Below are positions 8,021 through 16,169 of a DNA stretch of 64,000 nucleotides, in pieces; within the stretch, counting starts at the first letter, position 1; the number at the start of each line of letters is the position of its first letter. The notes under the pieces were generated by a model, which ran no database searches, was not told the DNA's origin, and saw only the letters and a list, made by a program, of their open reading frames with translations. The position numbers were made by a program, and so were the translations under genes. The DNA is from Enterobacter sp. SA187. GTDB lineage: Bacteria; Pseudomonadota; Gammaproteobacteria; Enterobacterales; Enterobacteriaceae. The stretch spans positions 1,674,001 through 1,738,000 of the forward strand of contig NZ_CP019113.1 in the NCBI RefSeq assembly GCF_001888805.2, read 5' to 3'.

Positions 8021-9122
8021 AAAATACGCGCTCAAACAGGTGATTAACGCCTCCGGGCGCATGACCGCGCTTGGCGTCTCCACCCCGCGCCCGGAAGTGG
8101 TCGAGGCGGTGCTAACCGGCATGAACCACTATTTTGAGATGAAAGATCTGGTGACCAAAACCGGGGACTACATCGCAAAACTGCTGGAAGTGGAAGGTGC
8201 GACCGTCGTCTCCTGCGCTTCGGCAGGCATTGCGCAGTCGGTGGCGGCGGTGCTGGTCAAAGACAGCGACTGGCTGCTGGAAAACCTGCACAGCACGCCG
8301 ATCGAAAACAACGAAATCGTGCTGCCGCGCGGGCATAACGTCAACTTTGGCGCGCCGGTCGGCACCATGGTGGCGCTGGGCGGCGGTAAAGTCGTTGAAG
8401 CCGGTTACGCGAACGAGTGCTCGGCGGCGCAGCTGGCGGCAGCCATCACCCCGCGCACGGCGGCGATCATGTACATCAAATCGCACCACTGCGTGCAGAA
8501 AAGCATGCTCAACGTCGAACAGGCGGCGGTGGTGGCGCGTAAACACAATCTGCCGCTGATCGTCGATGCCGCCGCCGAAGAAGATTTGCAGTGCTACTAC
8601 CGCGCCGGGGCTGATCTTGTGATCTACAGCGGGGCGAAAGCTATCGAAGGGCCGACCAGCGGCCTGGTGATCGGCAAACAGCAGTATGTTGAGTGGGTGA
8701 AACGCCAGACAGCGGGCATCGGGCGCGCCATGAAAGTGGGCAAAGAGGGCATTCTTGGCCTGACCTGCGCCATCGAACACTACCTCTCCGCGCAGAAAGA
8801 GAGCGGCGCAGAAATGGTGGCAAAAATGACGCCATTCATTGACGGACTGAATACGCTGGACGGCGTCACCGCGCGCGTGGTGTGGGACAGCGCCGGGCGC
8901 GACATCGCGCGGGCAGAGATCAAATTTGATGAAGCCGTCACCGGTATCGCCACCGGCGAGCTGGTTAATGCGTTGAAACAGGGCGAGTACGCCATCTATT
9001 TCCGTGGCTATAAAGCCAACGAAGGCATTATCGAAGCGGACGTGCGCAGCGTCAGCGCCGACCAGCTGGACATTATTATTCGCCGTATTGCCGACGTGCT
9101 GAACAAGGAGCAAACCGCATGA
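8004..9122 (+). CDS. dgaE: DgaE-family PLP-dependent ammonia-lyase
   Basis: This 372-residue fold-type I PLP enzyme belongs to the SelA/DgaE group. Known DgaE converts D-glucosaminate-6-phosphate to 2-keto-3-deoxygluconate-6-phosphate plus ammonia. The Schiff-base lysine is probably K212 in YSGAKAIEGP, preceded by the cofactor-binding DAAAEEDL. The start at 8004 follows AAGGGAG with good spacing and overlaps the amidohydrolase end by 17 bp, indicating coupled translation. The exact substrate here may be an isomer; the symbol marks the family only. Confidence 0.85.
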   Translation: MSSIYEKYALKQVINASGRMTALGVSTPRPEVVEAVLTGMNHYFEMKDLVTKTGDYIAKLLEVEGATVVSCASAGIAQSVAAVLVKDSDWLLENLHSTPIENNEIVLPRGHNVNFGAPVGTMVALGGGKVVEAGYANECSAAQLAAAITPRTAAIMYIKSHHCVQKSMLNVEQAAVVARKHNLPLIVDAAAEEDLQCYYRAGADLVIYSGAKAIEGPTSGLVIGKQQYVEWVKRQTAGIGRAMKVGKEGILGLTCAIEHYLSAQKESGAEMVAKMTPFIDGLNTLDGVTARVVWDSAGRDIARAEIKFDEAVTGIATGELVNALKQGEYAIYFRGYKANEGIIEADVRSVSADQLDIIIRRIADVLNKEQTA

Positions 9123-9859
9123 CCCTGACGCCCAATTTCTACCGCGACCGTGTCTGCCTGAACGTGCTGGCAGGCTCGAAAGAGAATGCCCGTGAAATTT
9201 ACGACGCCGCCGAAGGCCATGTGCTGGTGGGCGTGCTGTCGAAGAATTATCCGGACGTGGCGAGCGCCGTGGCGGACATGCGCGAGTATGCCGCGCTGAT
9301 TAATAACGCGCTCTCCGTCGGCCTGGGGGCAGGCGATCCCAATCAATCGGCGATGGTCAGCGCCATTTCCCGCGAGGTACAGCCGCAGCACGTCAACCAG
9401 GTCTTTACCGGCGTGGGCGCGAGCCGCGCGCTGCTCGGCCAGTCGGAAACCGTGGTTAACGGTCTGGTTTCCCCCACCGGCACGCCGGGGCAGGTGAAGA
9501 TCTCCACCGGGCCGCTGAGTTCCGGCGCACCGGCGGGCATCGTGCCGGTGGAGACCGCCATCGCGCTGTTAAAAGACATGGGCGGCAGCTCGATCAAATA
9601 TTTCCCGATGGGCGGGCTGGACTGCCGTGATGAGTATCAGACGGTGGCGGAAGCCTGCGCCCGCCATGACTTCTGGCTGGAGCCGACCGGCGGTATCGAT
9701 CTGGAGAATTACAGTGAGATCCTGCGCATCGCGCTGGACGCCGGTGTACCGAAAATCATTCCTCATATTTATAGTTCCATTATTGATAAAGTAAGCGGTA
9801 ATACCCGCCCGGAAGACGTGCGCCAGCTGCTGGCGATGACCCGGGCGCTACTGCCGTAA
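9119..9859 (+). CDS. dgaF: KDGP aldolase (DgaF family)
   Basis: This 246-residue class I aldolase should cleave 2-keto-3-deoxy-6-phosphogluconate-type products into pyruvate and glyceraldehyde-3-phosphate. The likely Schiff-base lysine is in SSIKYFPMGG, followed by the LEPTGGIDLENY phosphate-binding stretch. It matches the EF_0839-type aldolase that accompanies this gene set. A 4-bp ATGA overlap with dgaE couples the two enzymes. It is the last catabolic step, feeding central metabolism. Confidence 0.88.
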   Translation: MTLTPNFYRDRVCLNVLAGSKENAREIYDAAEGHVLVGVLSKNYPDVASAVADMREYAALINNALSVGLGAGDPNQSAMVSAISREVQPQHVNQVFTGVGASRALLGQSETVVNGLVSPTGTPGQVKISTGPLSSGAPAGIVPVETAIALLKDMGGSSIKYFPMGGLDCRDEYQTVAEACARHDFWLEPTGGIDLENYSEILRIALDAGVPKIIPHIYSSIIDKVSGNTRPEDVRQLLAMTRALLP

Positions 9860-9874
9860 CCAGAGGACACCGAC

Positions 9875-11785
9875 GTGCGATTTCCGAACCAACGTTTAGC
9901 GCAGCTGTTCGACATGCTGCAAAACGAGACGCTGCCGCAGGACGAGCTGGCGCAGCGGCTGTCGGTGTCCACGCGTACCGTGCGGGCCGATATCACCGCG
10001 CTGAATGCGCTGCTCGCCAGCCACGGCGCGCAGTTTATCCTCAGCCGCGGCAACGGCTATCAGCTGAAAATCGACGACGCCACCCGCTTTCACTCCCTGC
10101 AAACGGATCGCCCGCGCGCGCTGCGTATTCCGCGCAGCGGGCAGGAGCGGGTGCACTATCTGGTGGTGCGTTTTTTAACGTCGGCCTTCTCCCTCAAGCT
10201 GGAAGATTTAGCTGATGAATGGTTTGTCAGCCGGGCGACGCTGCAAAGCGATATGGCGGAGGTGCGTGACTGGCTACAGCGCTACCATCTGACGCTGGAA
10301 ACGCGCCCGCGTCACGGCATGAAGCTGTTCGGCAGCGAAATGGCGATCCGCGCCTGTCTGACGGATCTGCTGTGGGAGCTGGCGCAGCAGGACGCCCACA
10401 GCCCGCTGTTAACCGAGGAGGCGCTGAACCGCGGCGTGCCGGAACAGCTTGAGAGGCTGCTGCATCAGTGCTTCACCCGCCATCATATTCGCCTGACGGA
10501 TGAGGGCGAGCTGTTTATCCGCCTCTACTGCGCGGTGGCGGTGCGGCGCATCAGCGAAGGCTATCCGCTGCCGGAATTCACGGCGGACGATGGCGATGAA
10601 AATGTCCACCTCGCCGCGCGGGAGATCGCCGCCACCCTGCAACAGCTGGCGCAGAAACCGCTCGCCCCGTCGGAAGAAGCGTGGCTGCGGGTGCACATCG
10701 CCGGGCGACAGGTGCAGGAGATCGCGCCGAGCGCTATCAATGCCGATGACGACGAAGCGCTGGTCAACTATATCCTTGGCTTTATCAATACCCACTACAA
10801 CTACAATCTGCAAAACGATGCCCAGCTGCATGCGGATCTGCTGACGCACATTAAGACCATGATCACCCGCGTGCGCTACCAGATCATGATCCCCAATCCG
10901 CTGCTGGATAACATCAAACAGCACTATCCGATGGCGTGGGACATGACCCTCGCGGCGGTGTCGGGCTGGGGCAAATACACGCCCTGGACGATCAGCGAAA
11001 ATGAAATCGGCTTCCTGGTGCTGCATATCGGCGTCGGGCTGGAGCGCCATTACAATATCGGCTATCAGCGGCAACCGCGCGTGCTGCTGGTGTGCGATGC
11101 CGGTAACGCCATGGCGCGGATGATCGAAGCGGTGCTGCAACGCAAATATCCGCAGATCGAGGTCACCAGCACGGTGACGCTACGGGATTACGAACAGCGC
11201 GACAGCATCAGCGAGGACTTTGTTATCGCCACCGCGCGCATCAGCGAAAAAGACAAGCCGGTGGTCACCATCGCGCCTTTCCCCACGGATTACCAGTTAG
11301 AGCAGATCGGCAAACTGGTGCTGGTGGATCGCACGCGTCCCTGGATGCTGGAGAAGTATTTCGATGCCAGCCATTTCCGCATTATCGATCGCTCGGTCGA
11401 TCAGCAGACGCTGTTTGCGATGCTGTGCAGCCAGCTGCATGAGGAGGGCTTTGTCGATGGGGAGTTTGTTGATTCGGTGGTGGAGCGTGAGGCCATCGTC
11501 AGCACCATGCTCGGCGACGGCATCGCGCTGCCCCACGCGCTGGGACTGCTGGCGAAAAAAACCGTGGTCTATACCGTGCTGGCGCCGGAAGGCATCCAGT
11601 GGGGGGATGAAGTCGCGCATATTGTTTTCCTGCTGGCGATCAGCAAAAGCGAATATGAAGAAGCGATGGCCATCTACGATATTTTTGTCACCTTCCTGCG
11701 GGAACGCGCGCTGACCCGCTTATGCGCCTGCAAAGATTTTACCGAATTTAAAACCGTCGCCATGGAATGTGTGAGCCGGTTTTAA
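9875..11785 (+). CDS. PRD/EIIB/EIIA transcriptional activator (MtlR/LicR type)
   Basis: This 636-residue regulator has an HTH domain at about residues 8-65, a second HTH-like region near 95-145 and two PRDs (about 180-285 and 290-390). A GatB-like EIIB domain carries C407 in VCDAGNAM. A fructose/mannitol-type EIIA domain has the active His H554 in ALPHALG. It is often labelled a BglG antiterminator, but it lacks the RNA-binding CAT domain and should bind DNA. PTS phosphorylation of its PRDs, EIIB and EIIA would set its activity. It starts at GTG 9875, 15 bp after the aldolase, and presumably controls the operon from the palindrome at 4334. Confidence 0.92.
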   Translation: MRFPNQRLAQLFDMLQNETLPQDELAQRLSVSTRTVRADITALNALLASHGAQFILSRGNGYQLKIDDATRFHSLQTDRPRALRIPRSGQERVHYLVVRFLTSAFSLKLEDLADEWFVSRATLQSDMAEVRDWLQRYHLTLETRPRHGMKLFGSEMAIRACLTDLLWELAQQDAHSPLLTEEALNRGVPEQLERLLHQCFTRHHIRLTDEGELFIRLYCAVAVRRISEGYPLPEFTADDGDENVHLAAREIAATLQQLAQKPLAPSEEAWLRVHIAGRQVQEIAPSAINADDDEALVNYILGFINTHYNYNLQNDAQLHADLLTHIKTMITRVRYQIMIPNPLLDNIKQHYPMAWDMTLAAVSGWGKYTPWTISENEIGFLVLHIGVGLERHYNIGYQRQPRVLLVCDAGNAMARMIEAVLQRKYPQIEVTSTVTLRDYEQRDSISEDFVIATARISEKDKPVVTIAPFPTDYQLEQIGKLVLVDRTRPWMLEKYFDASHFRIIDRSVDQQTLFAMLCSQLHEEGFVDGEFVDSVVEREAIVSTMLGDGIALPHALGLLAKKTVVYTVLAPEGIQWGDEVAHIVFLLAISKSEYEEAMAIYDIFVTFLRERALTRLCACKDFTEFKTVAMECVSRF

Positions 11786-11807
11786 TTAAGGTAAAATATT
11801 TATATTA

Positions 11808-11836
11808 ATGCCTGCGCTAGCGGGTATTTTTATTTT
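11808..11836 (+). terminator. rho-independent terminator of the sugar-acid operon
   Basis: An 8-bp stem atgcctgc/gcgggtat (11808-11815 with 11820-11827, including G-T pairs) closes the loop gcta. It is followed by a T-rich tract. It lies 23 bp past the regulator stop. Confidence 0.75.
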
Positions 11837-11859
11837 TACAAGTTTCCCCGTGAGGTTAT

Positions 11860-12231
11860 TTATCTTTTCGGTGGAAGATCCTGCGGCAGTATTTCCTGCC
11901 CGGTAATGGCATCGACGATTTGCTCTGAGCCATCAGGATATTTGGTTACGGATACCAGCCGGCCGCCGTACAGCGGGATGCCGGACATCTCCAGCGTATA
12001 ATCCGTTTTCTTAATTTCCTGTTTCTTAAGCTCTTGCTGCTTCTTGATTTCTTCCGGCGTCTGCGAAGACAGCGTAATCTTCGTGGCGCTTTCTTCGGCG
12101 TCCAGCGGCGATTTGTCAGTATTAACGTCTGTGGATTTACTGTTATTCCAGACAGTCGGGTTATTATCCTGATTAGATAAAAGCGATTCACCGTGCGTAT
12201 TTGTCGCGGTGATTTTTTCAATACCGTTCAT
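11860..12231 (-). CDS. hypothetical protein, 123 aa
   Basis: I do not recognise this gene. It encodes a charged, soluble protein without signal peptide or membrane span. The N-terminal half is Asn/Ser/Thr rich and looks disordered. A Lys/Gln-rich helical stretch (EIKKQQELKKQEIKK) is followed by a compact C-terminal segment (GIPLYGGRLVSVTKYPDGS) that reads like a small beta domain. Three ATGs occur in tandem; the third (12231) is chosen because GGAG lies about 6 bases before it. The region is somewhat AT-richer than its neighbours. It converges on the sugar-acid operon. Confidence 0.6.
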   Translation of the reverse strand: MNGIEKITATNTHGESLLSNQDNNPTVWNNSKSTDVNTDKSPLDAEESATKITLSSQTPEEIKKQQELKKQEIKKTDYTLEMSGIPLYGGRLVSVTKYPDGSEQIVDAITGQEILPQDLPPKR

Positions 12232-12496
12232 CATCATCTCCGGGTCGAAAATGCAATAGGGCGCAGGACGCGGTGCGCTCTTTTCGGGAAGAGTGCGCAG
12301 CATCTGCAAGGGATAAAGGTGACAAAAAGGTTATCGGCGGGGCAGCGAAATAATTTAATACAAAATAATCAACGTGCGGTCGTTCTGTTTTTTTGAAGGA
12401 TAAGGACAAATTGTTCTACTTTCATGATTGCGCCGTCAGGCTTACTCTGTAAGAACAGCCGACAGAATTTGAAGTGAAAAACATTCAGGAGAACGT

Positions 12497-13096
12497 ATGT
12501 CAGACAACTTTATTTCGCTCGCGACGCAACGCAGAACCATCTATGCACTGGGCAAGGACCTGCCGGTATCAGAAGATGAAGTGATTGCCACCATTCAGGA
12601 AGCCATTCGTCAGGCGCCTTCGGCATTCAACTCGCAGAGTTCCCGCGCGCTGATCCTGCTCGGCAACGAACACAATAAATTCTGGGAGATTGTGCGTGAA
12701 CAGTTAAGAAAAATTGTTCCTGCAGAGAGCTTCCACGCCACTTCCGACAAGCTGGACGGCTTCGCCGCCGCCGCGGGTTCGGTACTCTTCTTCGAAGATC
12801 AGGACGTGGTTACCCGTCTGCAGGAGCAGTTTGCAGCTTATGCCGATAACTTCCCGATCTGGTCAGAACACAGCACCGGTATTGCTCAGTACGCGGTATG
12901 GCTGGCGCTGGCAGAGAAGGGCATTGGCGCGAACCTTCAGCACTATAACCCGCTGGTTGACGCAGATGTGCAGCAGGCCTGGAATATCCCGGCCAGCTGG
13001 AAACTGCGTGGACAGATGAATTTTGGCGCCATCCTCGCACCGGCGGGCGATAAAGCCTTTATGGACGACGACAAACGTTTTGTGGTTGCCCGTTAA
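12497..13096 (+). CDS. nitroreductase family protein
   Basis: This 199-residue FMN-dependent oxidoreductase belongs to the short HBN1/Frm2-like nitroreductase group. The N-terminal RRTIYALGK and the APSAFNSQSSRALIL block form the FMN phosphate-binding region. GIGANLQHYNP is the second signature. Such enzymes reduce nitro compounds or quinones with NAD(P)H; the natural substrate is unknown. A clear AGGAGAA site precedes ATG 12497. The 265-bp gap upstream shows no further gene. Confidence 0.88.
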   Translation: MSDNFISLATQRRTIYALGKDLPVSEDEVIATIQEAIRQAPSAFNSQSSRALILLGNEHNKFWEIVREQLRKIVPAESFHATSDKLDGFAAAAGSVLFFEDQDVVTRLQEQFAAYADNFPIWSEHSTGIAQYAVWLALAEKGIGANLQHYNPLVDADVQQAWNIPASWKLRGQMNFGAILAPAGDKAFMDDDKRFVVAR

Positions 13097-13098
13097 TT

Positions 13099-13126
13099 AA
13101 GAATGCCGCCAGCAGGCGGCATTCTT
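13099..13126. terminator. stem-loop terminator after the nitroreductase gene
   Basis: A 12-bp perfect stem AAGAATGCCGCC/GGCGGCATTCTT with loop AGCA starts three bases after the stop codon and is followed by attatt. It is probably the terminator for the nitroreductase, and read in reverse it could also serve nrdG. Confidence 0.75.
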
Positions 13127-13132
13127 ATTATT

Positions 13133-13165
13133 GTAGGTCGGGTAAGCGCAGCGCCACCCGACAAA
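13133..13165. repeat. REP element between nitroreductase and nrdG
   Basis: A single REP unit (gtaggtcgggtaagcg...cgccacccgac) lies between the two convergent genes, just before the nrdG stop. Confidence 0.75.
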
Positions 13166-13174
13166 CAAGCCCAA

Positions 13175-13639
13175 TTACCGCAAATAATGCACCACCTGGT
13201 TGCTACTCCCGCGCCAGATCAGCGACGGATCTTTCAGATCCTGCACAAACTTCCCGTCCACCAGCACGTTAATCAGCTCCACCACCGCCATTTGCGCGGC
13301 AGTTAACTCCTCAAGCTTATAACCCGTCCACACCCAGATATCCTTGCCGGGGCATTCGGCACGAATGCGCTGCACCAGCGCCAGGATCTCCGGCACGTTT
13401 TGCGGATGCAGCGGATCGCCGCCGGACAGGGAGATCCCCTGGCGTTTGATCCGCGTATCGTTCAAATCACTGATAATTTGATCGGCCATTTCACGGGTAA
13501 ACGGCTGCCCCGAATTGAGCCGCCAGGTGCTTTTGTTATAGCAGCCAGGGCACTCATGCACGCATCCGGAAACAAACAGCGTGCAGCGCGTTCCGGGGCC
13601 GTTCACGATATCGACGGGGTAATATTGATGAAAATTCAT
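13175..13639 (-). CDS. nrdG: anaerobic ribonucleotide reductase activase
   Basis: This 154-residue radical-SAM enzyme creates the glycyl radical on NrdD. The CX3CX2C cluster-binding motif is C26, C30 and C33 (GCVHECPGC), as in E. coli. The SGGDPLHP stretch contacts S-adenosylmethionine. It lies about 75 bp downstream of nrdD on the same strand, with a REP unit between them, so both genes form the nrdDG operon. Confidence 0.97.
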   Translation of the reverse strand: MNFHQYYPVDIVNGPGTRCTLFVSGCVHECPGCYNKSTWRLNSGQPFTREMADQIISDLNDTRIKRQGISLSGGDPLHPQNVPEILALVQRIRAECPGKDIWVWTGYKLEELTAAQMAVVELINVLVDGKFVQDLKDPSLIWRGSSNQVVHYLR

Positions 13640-13652
13640 AATGCATAACCTT

Positions 13653-13697
13653 GCCGGGTGGCGCTTCGCTTACCCGGCCTACAGTGACAGCCGGGTG
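13653..13697. repeat. REP element between nrdD and nrdG
   Basis: REP palindrome (ccgggtggcgcttcgcttacccgg...) followed by a partial second unit (agccgggtggcg) inside the nrdD-nrdG spacer. Such elements within operons often shift the ratio of upstream to downstream mRNA. Confidence 0.75.
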
Positions 13698-13715
13698 GCG
13701 TTGAAGGACACAGAC

Positions 13716-15854
13716 TCAACCGATCTGCCCGTTTCCTAAATGCTTCACGCGGCGCTTCACTTCTTCCTGCTTACCGGCGTTAAACGGACGCGCATCCGGG
13801 CTGCCCAGATAACCGCATACGCGGCGGGTCACCGACACCCGCGCGGCGTCGTGGTTGCCGCATTTCGGACAGGTGAAGCCTTTGCTGGTGCATTCGAACT
13901 CGCCGGTAAAGCCGCACTCGTAGCACTCATCAATCGGCGTGTTGGTGCCGTAATAGGGCACATGCTGATAGCTGTAATCCCATACGTCTTCCAGCGCTTT
14001 CAGGTTGTGCTGAATGTTCGGGTATTCGCCGTAACAGATGAAACCGCCATTTGCCAGCGGCGGATAGGGGGCTTCGAAATCGATTTTGTCGTACGGGTTC
14101 ACCTTCTTCTCCACGTCGAGGTGGAAACTGTTGGTGTAATAACCTTTGTCGGTGACGCCCGGCACCACGCCGAACTCGGCGGTATCCAGACGGCAGAAAC
14201 GATCGCACAGGTTTTCGCTCGGCGTGCTGTAGAGGCTGAAGCCGTAGCCGGTCTCTTCTTTCCACTGATCCACTGCCTGACGCAGACGTTCGACAATGGC
14301 AATGCCTTTCGCGCGCAGCGTCTCGCTGTCGTACATGTGTTCGCCGCCCGCCAGCGCATTAATGGTTTCATGGATGCCGATATAGCCCAGCGAAATGGAC
14401 GCGCGCCCGTTTTTGAAAATTTCCGACACCTCATCGTCCGCCTTCAGACGCACGCCGCAGGCCCCTTCCATATAGAGAATGGGCGCGACGCGGGCTTTCA
14501 CGCCCTCCAGACGGGCGATACGGGTCATCAGCGCTTTCCGCGCCAGCTGCAGGCGGGCGTCCAGCAGTTTCCAGAATGTGGCTTCGTCGCCTTTCGCTTC
14601 CAGCGCGATGCGCGGCAAGTTCAGGCTGATCACGCCGAGGTTGTTACGCCCGTCGTGGATCTGCTCGCCGTTTTCATCTTCCCAGACGCCGAGGAAGCTG
14701 CGGCAGCCCATCGGGGTTTTGAACGAGCCGGTGACTTTCACCACCTGATCGTAATTGAGAATGTCCGGGTACATGCGCTTGCTCGCGCATTCCAGCGCCA
14801 GCTGTTTGATATCGTAGTTGGCATCGCCAGGCTTGTGGTTCAGGCCGTCGCGGATGGCGAACACCAGTTTCGGGAACACGGCGGTTTTACGATTTTTGCC
14901 CAGTCCCGCGATGCGGTTACGCAGGATCGACTGCTGGATCAGCCGCGATTCCCAGCTGGTGCCGAGGCCAAAGCCAAAGGTGACGAACGGCGTCTGGCCG
15001 TTGGCGGTGTGCAGCGTATTCACTTCGTATTCCAGCGACTGGAAAGCGTCGTAGCACTCTTTTTCGGTACGGGAATGGGCGTAGCCGTCCGCATCCGGGA
15101 TGTGCCACTCTTCCGCCGTTTTGCGGTGTTTTTTGAAGCTGGCGGTGACAAAAGGCGCCAGCACTTCGTCGATGCGGTTAATGGTGGTGCCGCCGTAAAT
15201 ATGGCTGGCGACCTGGGCGATGATCTGCGCGGTCACCGCCGTGGCGGTGGAAATAGATTTTGGCGGTTCAATCTCCGCGTTGCCCATTTTAAAACCGTGG
15301 GTCAGCATGCCTTTCAGATCGATGAGCATACAGTTGAACATCGGGAAGAAGGGCGAGTAGTCGAGATCGTGGTAGTGAATATCGCCACGCTCGTGCGCCA
15401 GCACCACGTCACGCGGCAGCAGATGCTGACGGGCGTAGTGTTTGGCGACGATGCCCGCCAGCAGGTCGCGCTGGGTGGGGATCACTTTGCTGTCTTTATT
15501 GGCGTTTTCGTTAAGCAGCGCGGAGTTGGTTTGCTCCACCAGACCGCGGATCTCCTGATTGAGGCGGCCACGTTTTTCACGCTCAATATCCCGGTCATGG
15601 CGATATTCAATATAGGCGCGCGCCAGCTGCTTGTACGGGCCGGACATCAGCTGGTTTTCTACCGCAGTCTGAATTTCATTGATATCCACCTGACTGCGGC
15701 CCTTCATCTGCTGTCCCACGACCTCTGCGACGGTGGCGCAATAATCTGCGTCATCGACTCCCGCTGCTTTAGCTGCACGCAAAATTGCTTCCTGAATGCG
15801 CTCTGAGTTGAAAGGCACTTTACAGCCATCTCGTTTCATCACATGCGGTGTCAT
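13716..15854 (-). CDS. nrdD: anaerobic ribonucleoside-triphosphate reductase
   Basis: This oxygen-sensitive class III reductase makes dNTPs during anaerobic growth using formate as reductant. The 712-residue product has the same length as the E. coli enzyme. It has an N-terminal ATP-cone (MTPHVMKRDGCKVPF), a C-terminal zinc-binding four-Cys region (CYECGF...CPKCG) and the glycyl-radical site G681 in RRVCGYLGS. ATG 15854 is preceded by GGAGAG; a longer in-frame start at 15884 lacks family support. Regulatory sites for NrdR and FNR lie upstream. Confidence 0.98.
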   Translation of the reverse strand: MTPHVMKRDGCKVPFNSERIQEAILRAAKAAGVDDADYCATVAEVVGQQMKGRSQVDINEIQTAVENQLMSGPYKQLARAYIEYRHDRDIEREKRGRLNQEIRGLVEQTNSALLNENANKDSKVIPTQRDLLAGIVAKHYARQHLLPRDVVLAHERGDIHYHDLDYSPFFPMFNCMLIDLKGMLTHGFKMGNAEIEPPKSISTATAVTAQIIAQVASHIYGGTTINRIDEVLAPFVTASFKKHRKTAEEWHIPDADGYAHSRTEKECYDAFQSLEYEVNTLHTANGQTPFVTFGFGLGTSWESRLIQQSILRNRIAGLGKNRKTAVFPKLVFAIRDGLNHKPGDANYDIKQLALECASKRMYPDILNYDQVVKVTGSFKTPMGCRSFLGVWEDENGEQIHDGRNNLGVISLNLPRIALEAKGDEATFWKLLDARLQLARKALMTRIARLEGVKARVAPILYMEGACGVRLKADDEVSEIFKNGRASISLGYIGIHETINALAGGEHMYDSETLRAKGIAIVERLRQAVDQWKEETGYGFSLYSTPSENLCDRFCRLDTAEFGVVPGVTDKGYYTNSFHLDVEKKVNPYDKIDFEAPYPPLANGGFICYGEYPNIQHNLKALEDVWDYSYQHVPYYGTNTPIDECYECGFTGEFECTSKGFTCPKCGNHDAARVSVTRRVCGYLGSPDARPFNAGKQEEVKRRVKHLGNGQIG

Positions 15855-16011
15855 GATCTCTCCATTTAGAAACAGGTTATCCACAAAAGCGGAATAATAT
15901 TCACAGCGGGCATACGTCTGTGCCAGCAGGTTTTTCCTCGCGCACGGTCTTTTTTATCCACAAATCTGAGGGATAAACCAGCGGTGTGGTTGTTGCAATA
16001 TTAGACAATTA

Positions 16012-16059
16012 ATACAACATATTGGGTCGGGGCGGGATTTTAAGTCCTATATATAGTGA
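16012..16059 (-). promoter_or_regulatory. paired NrdR boxes upstream of nrdD
   Basis: Two 16-bp boxes match the NrdR consensus ACACWATATATWGTGT. They are ATACAACATATTGGGT (16012-16027, 13/16) and GTCCTATATATAGTGA (16044-16059, 12/16). Their centres are 32 bp apart, three helical turns, which is the spacing NrdR needs for paired binding. NrdR represses all nrd operons when dATP is abundant. Confidence 0.75.
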
Positions 16060-16069
16060 TTTGCATCAA
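16056..16069 (-). promoter_or_regulatory. FNR site upstream of nrdD
   Basis: GTGAT-TTGC-ATCAA matches the FNR palindrome TTGAT-N4-ATCAA at 9 of 10 positions. It overlaps the distal edge of NrdR box 2. It fits the known FNR activation of nrdDG under anaerobiosis. Confidence 0.7.
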
Positions 16070-16169
16070 ACAAGTTTGCGATTTTATTGATGCAGGACAA
16101 GGTAAAAACATGACCGTACAGATGGCGGGCGTTGCGGGGAATGTAAATTCTGATGGAGCGTTTCGTGGT

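Noticed and set aside
4422..9859. Calling the operon a standard dgaABCDEF glucosaminate PTS operon
   Set aside because: The enzymes match DgaE and DgaF, but no mannose-type EIIA, EIIB, EIIC or EIID is present. The regulator is also not of the sigma-54 DgaR type.
13740..15806. Long open frame of 688 codons on the plus strand across nrdD
   Set aside because: It is antisense to the well-conserved nrdD and arises from GC-rich third codon positions. The translation is His/Phe/Val-rich with no family resemblance.
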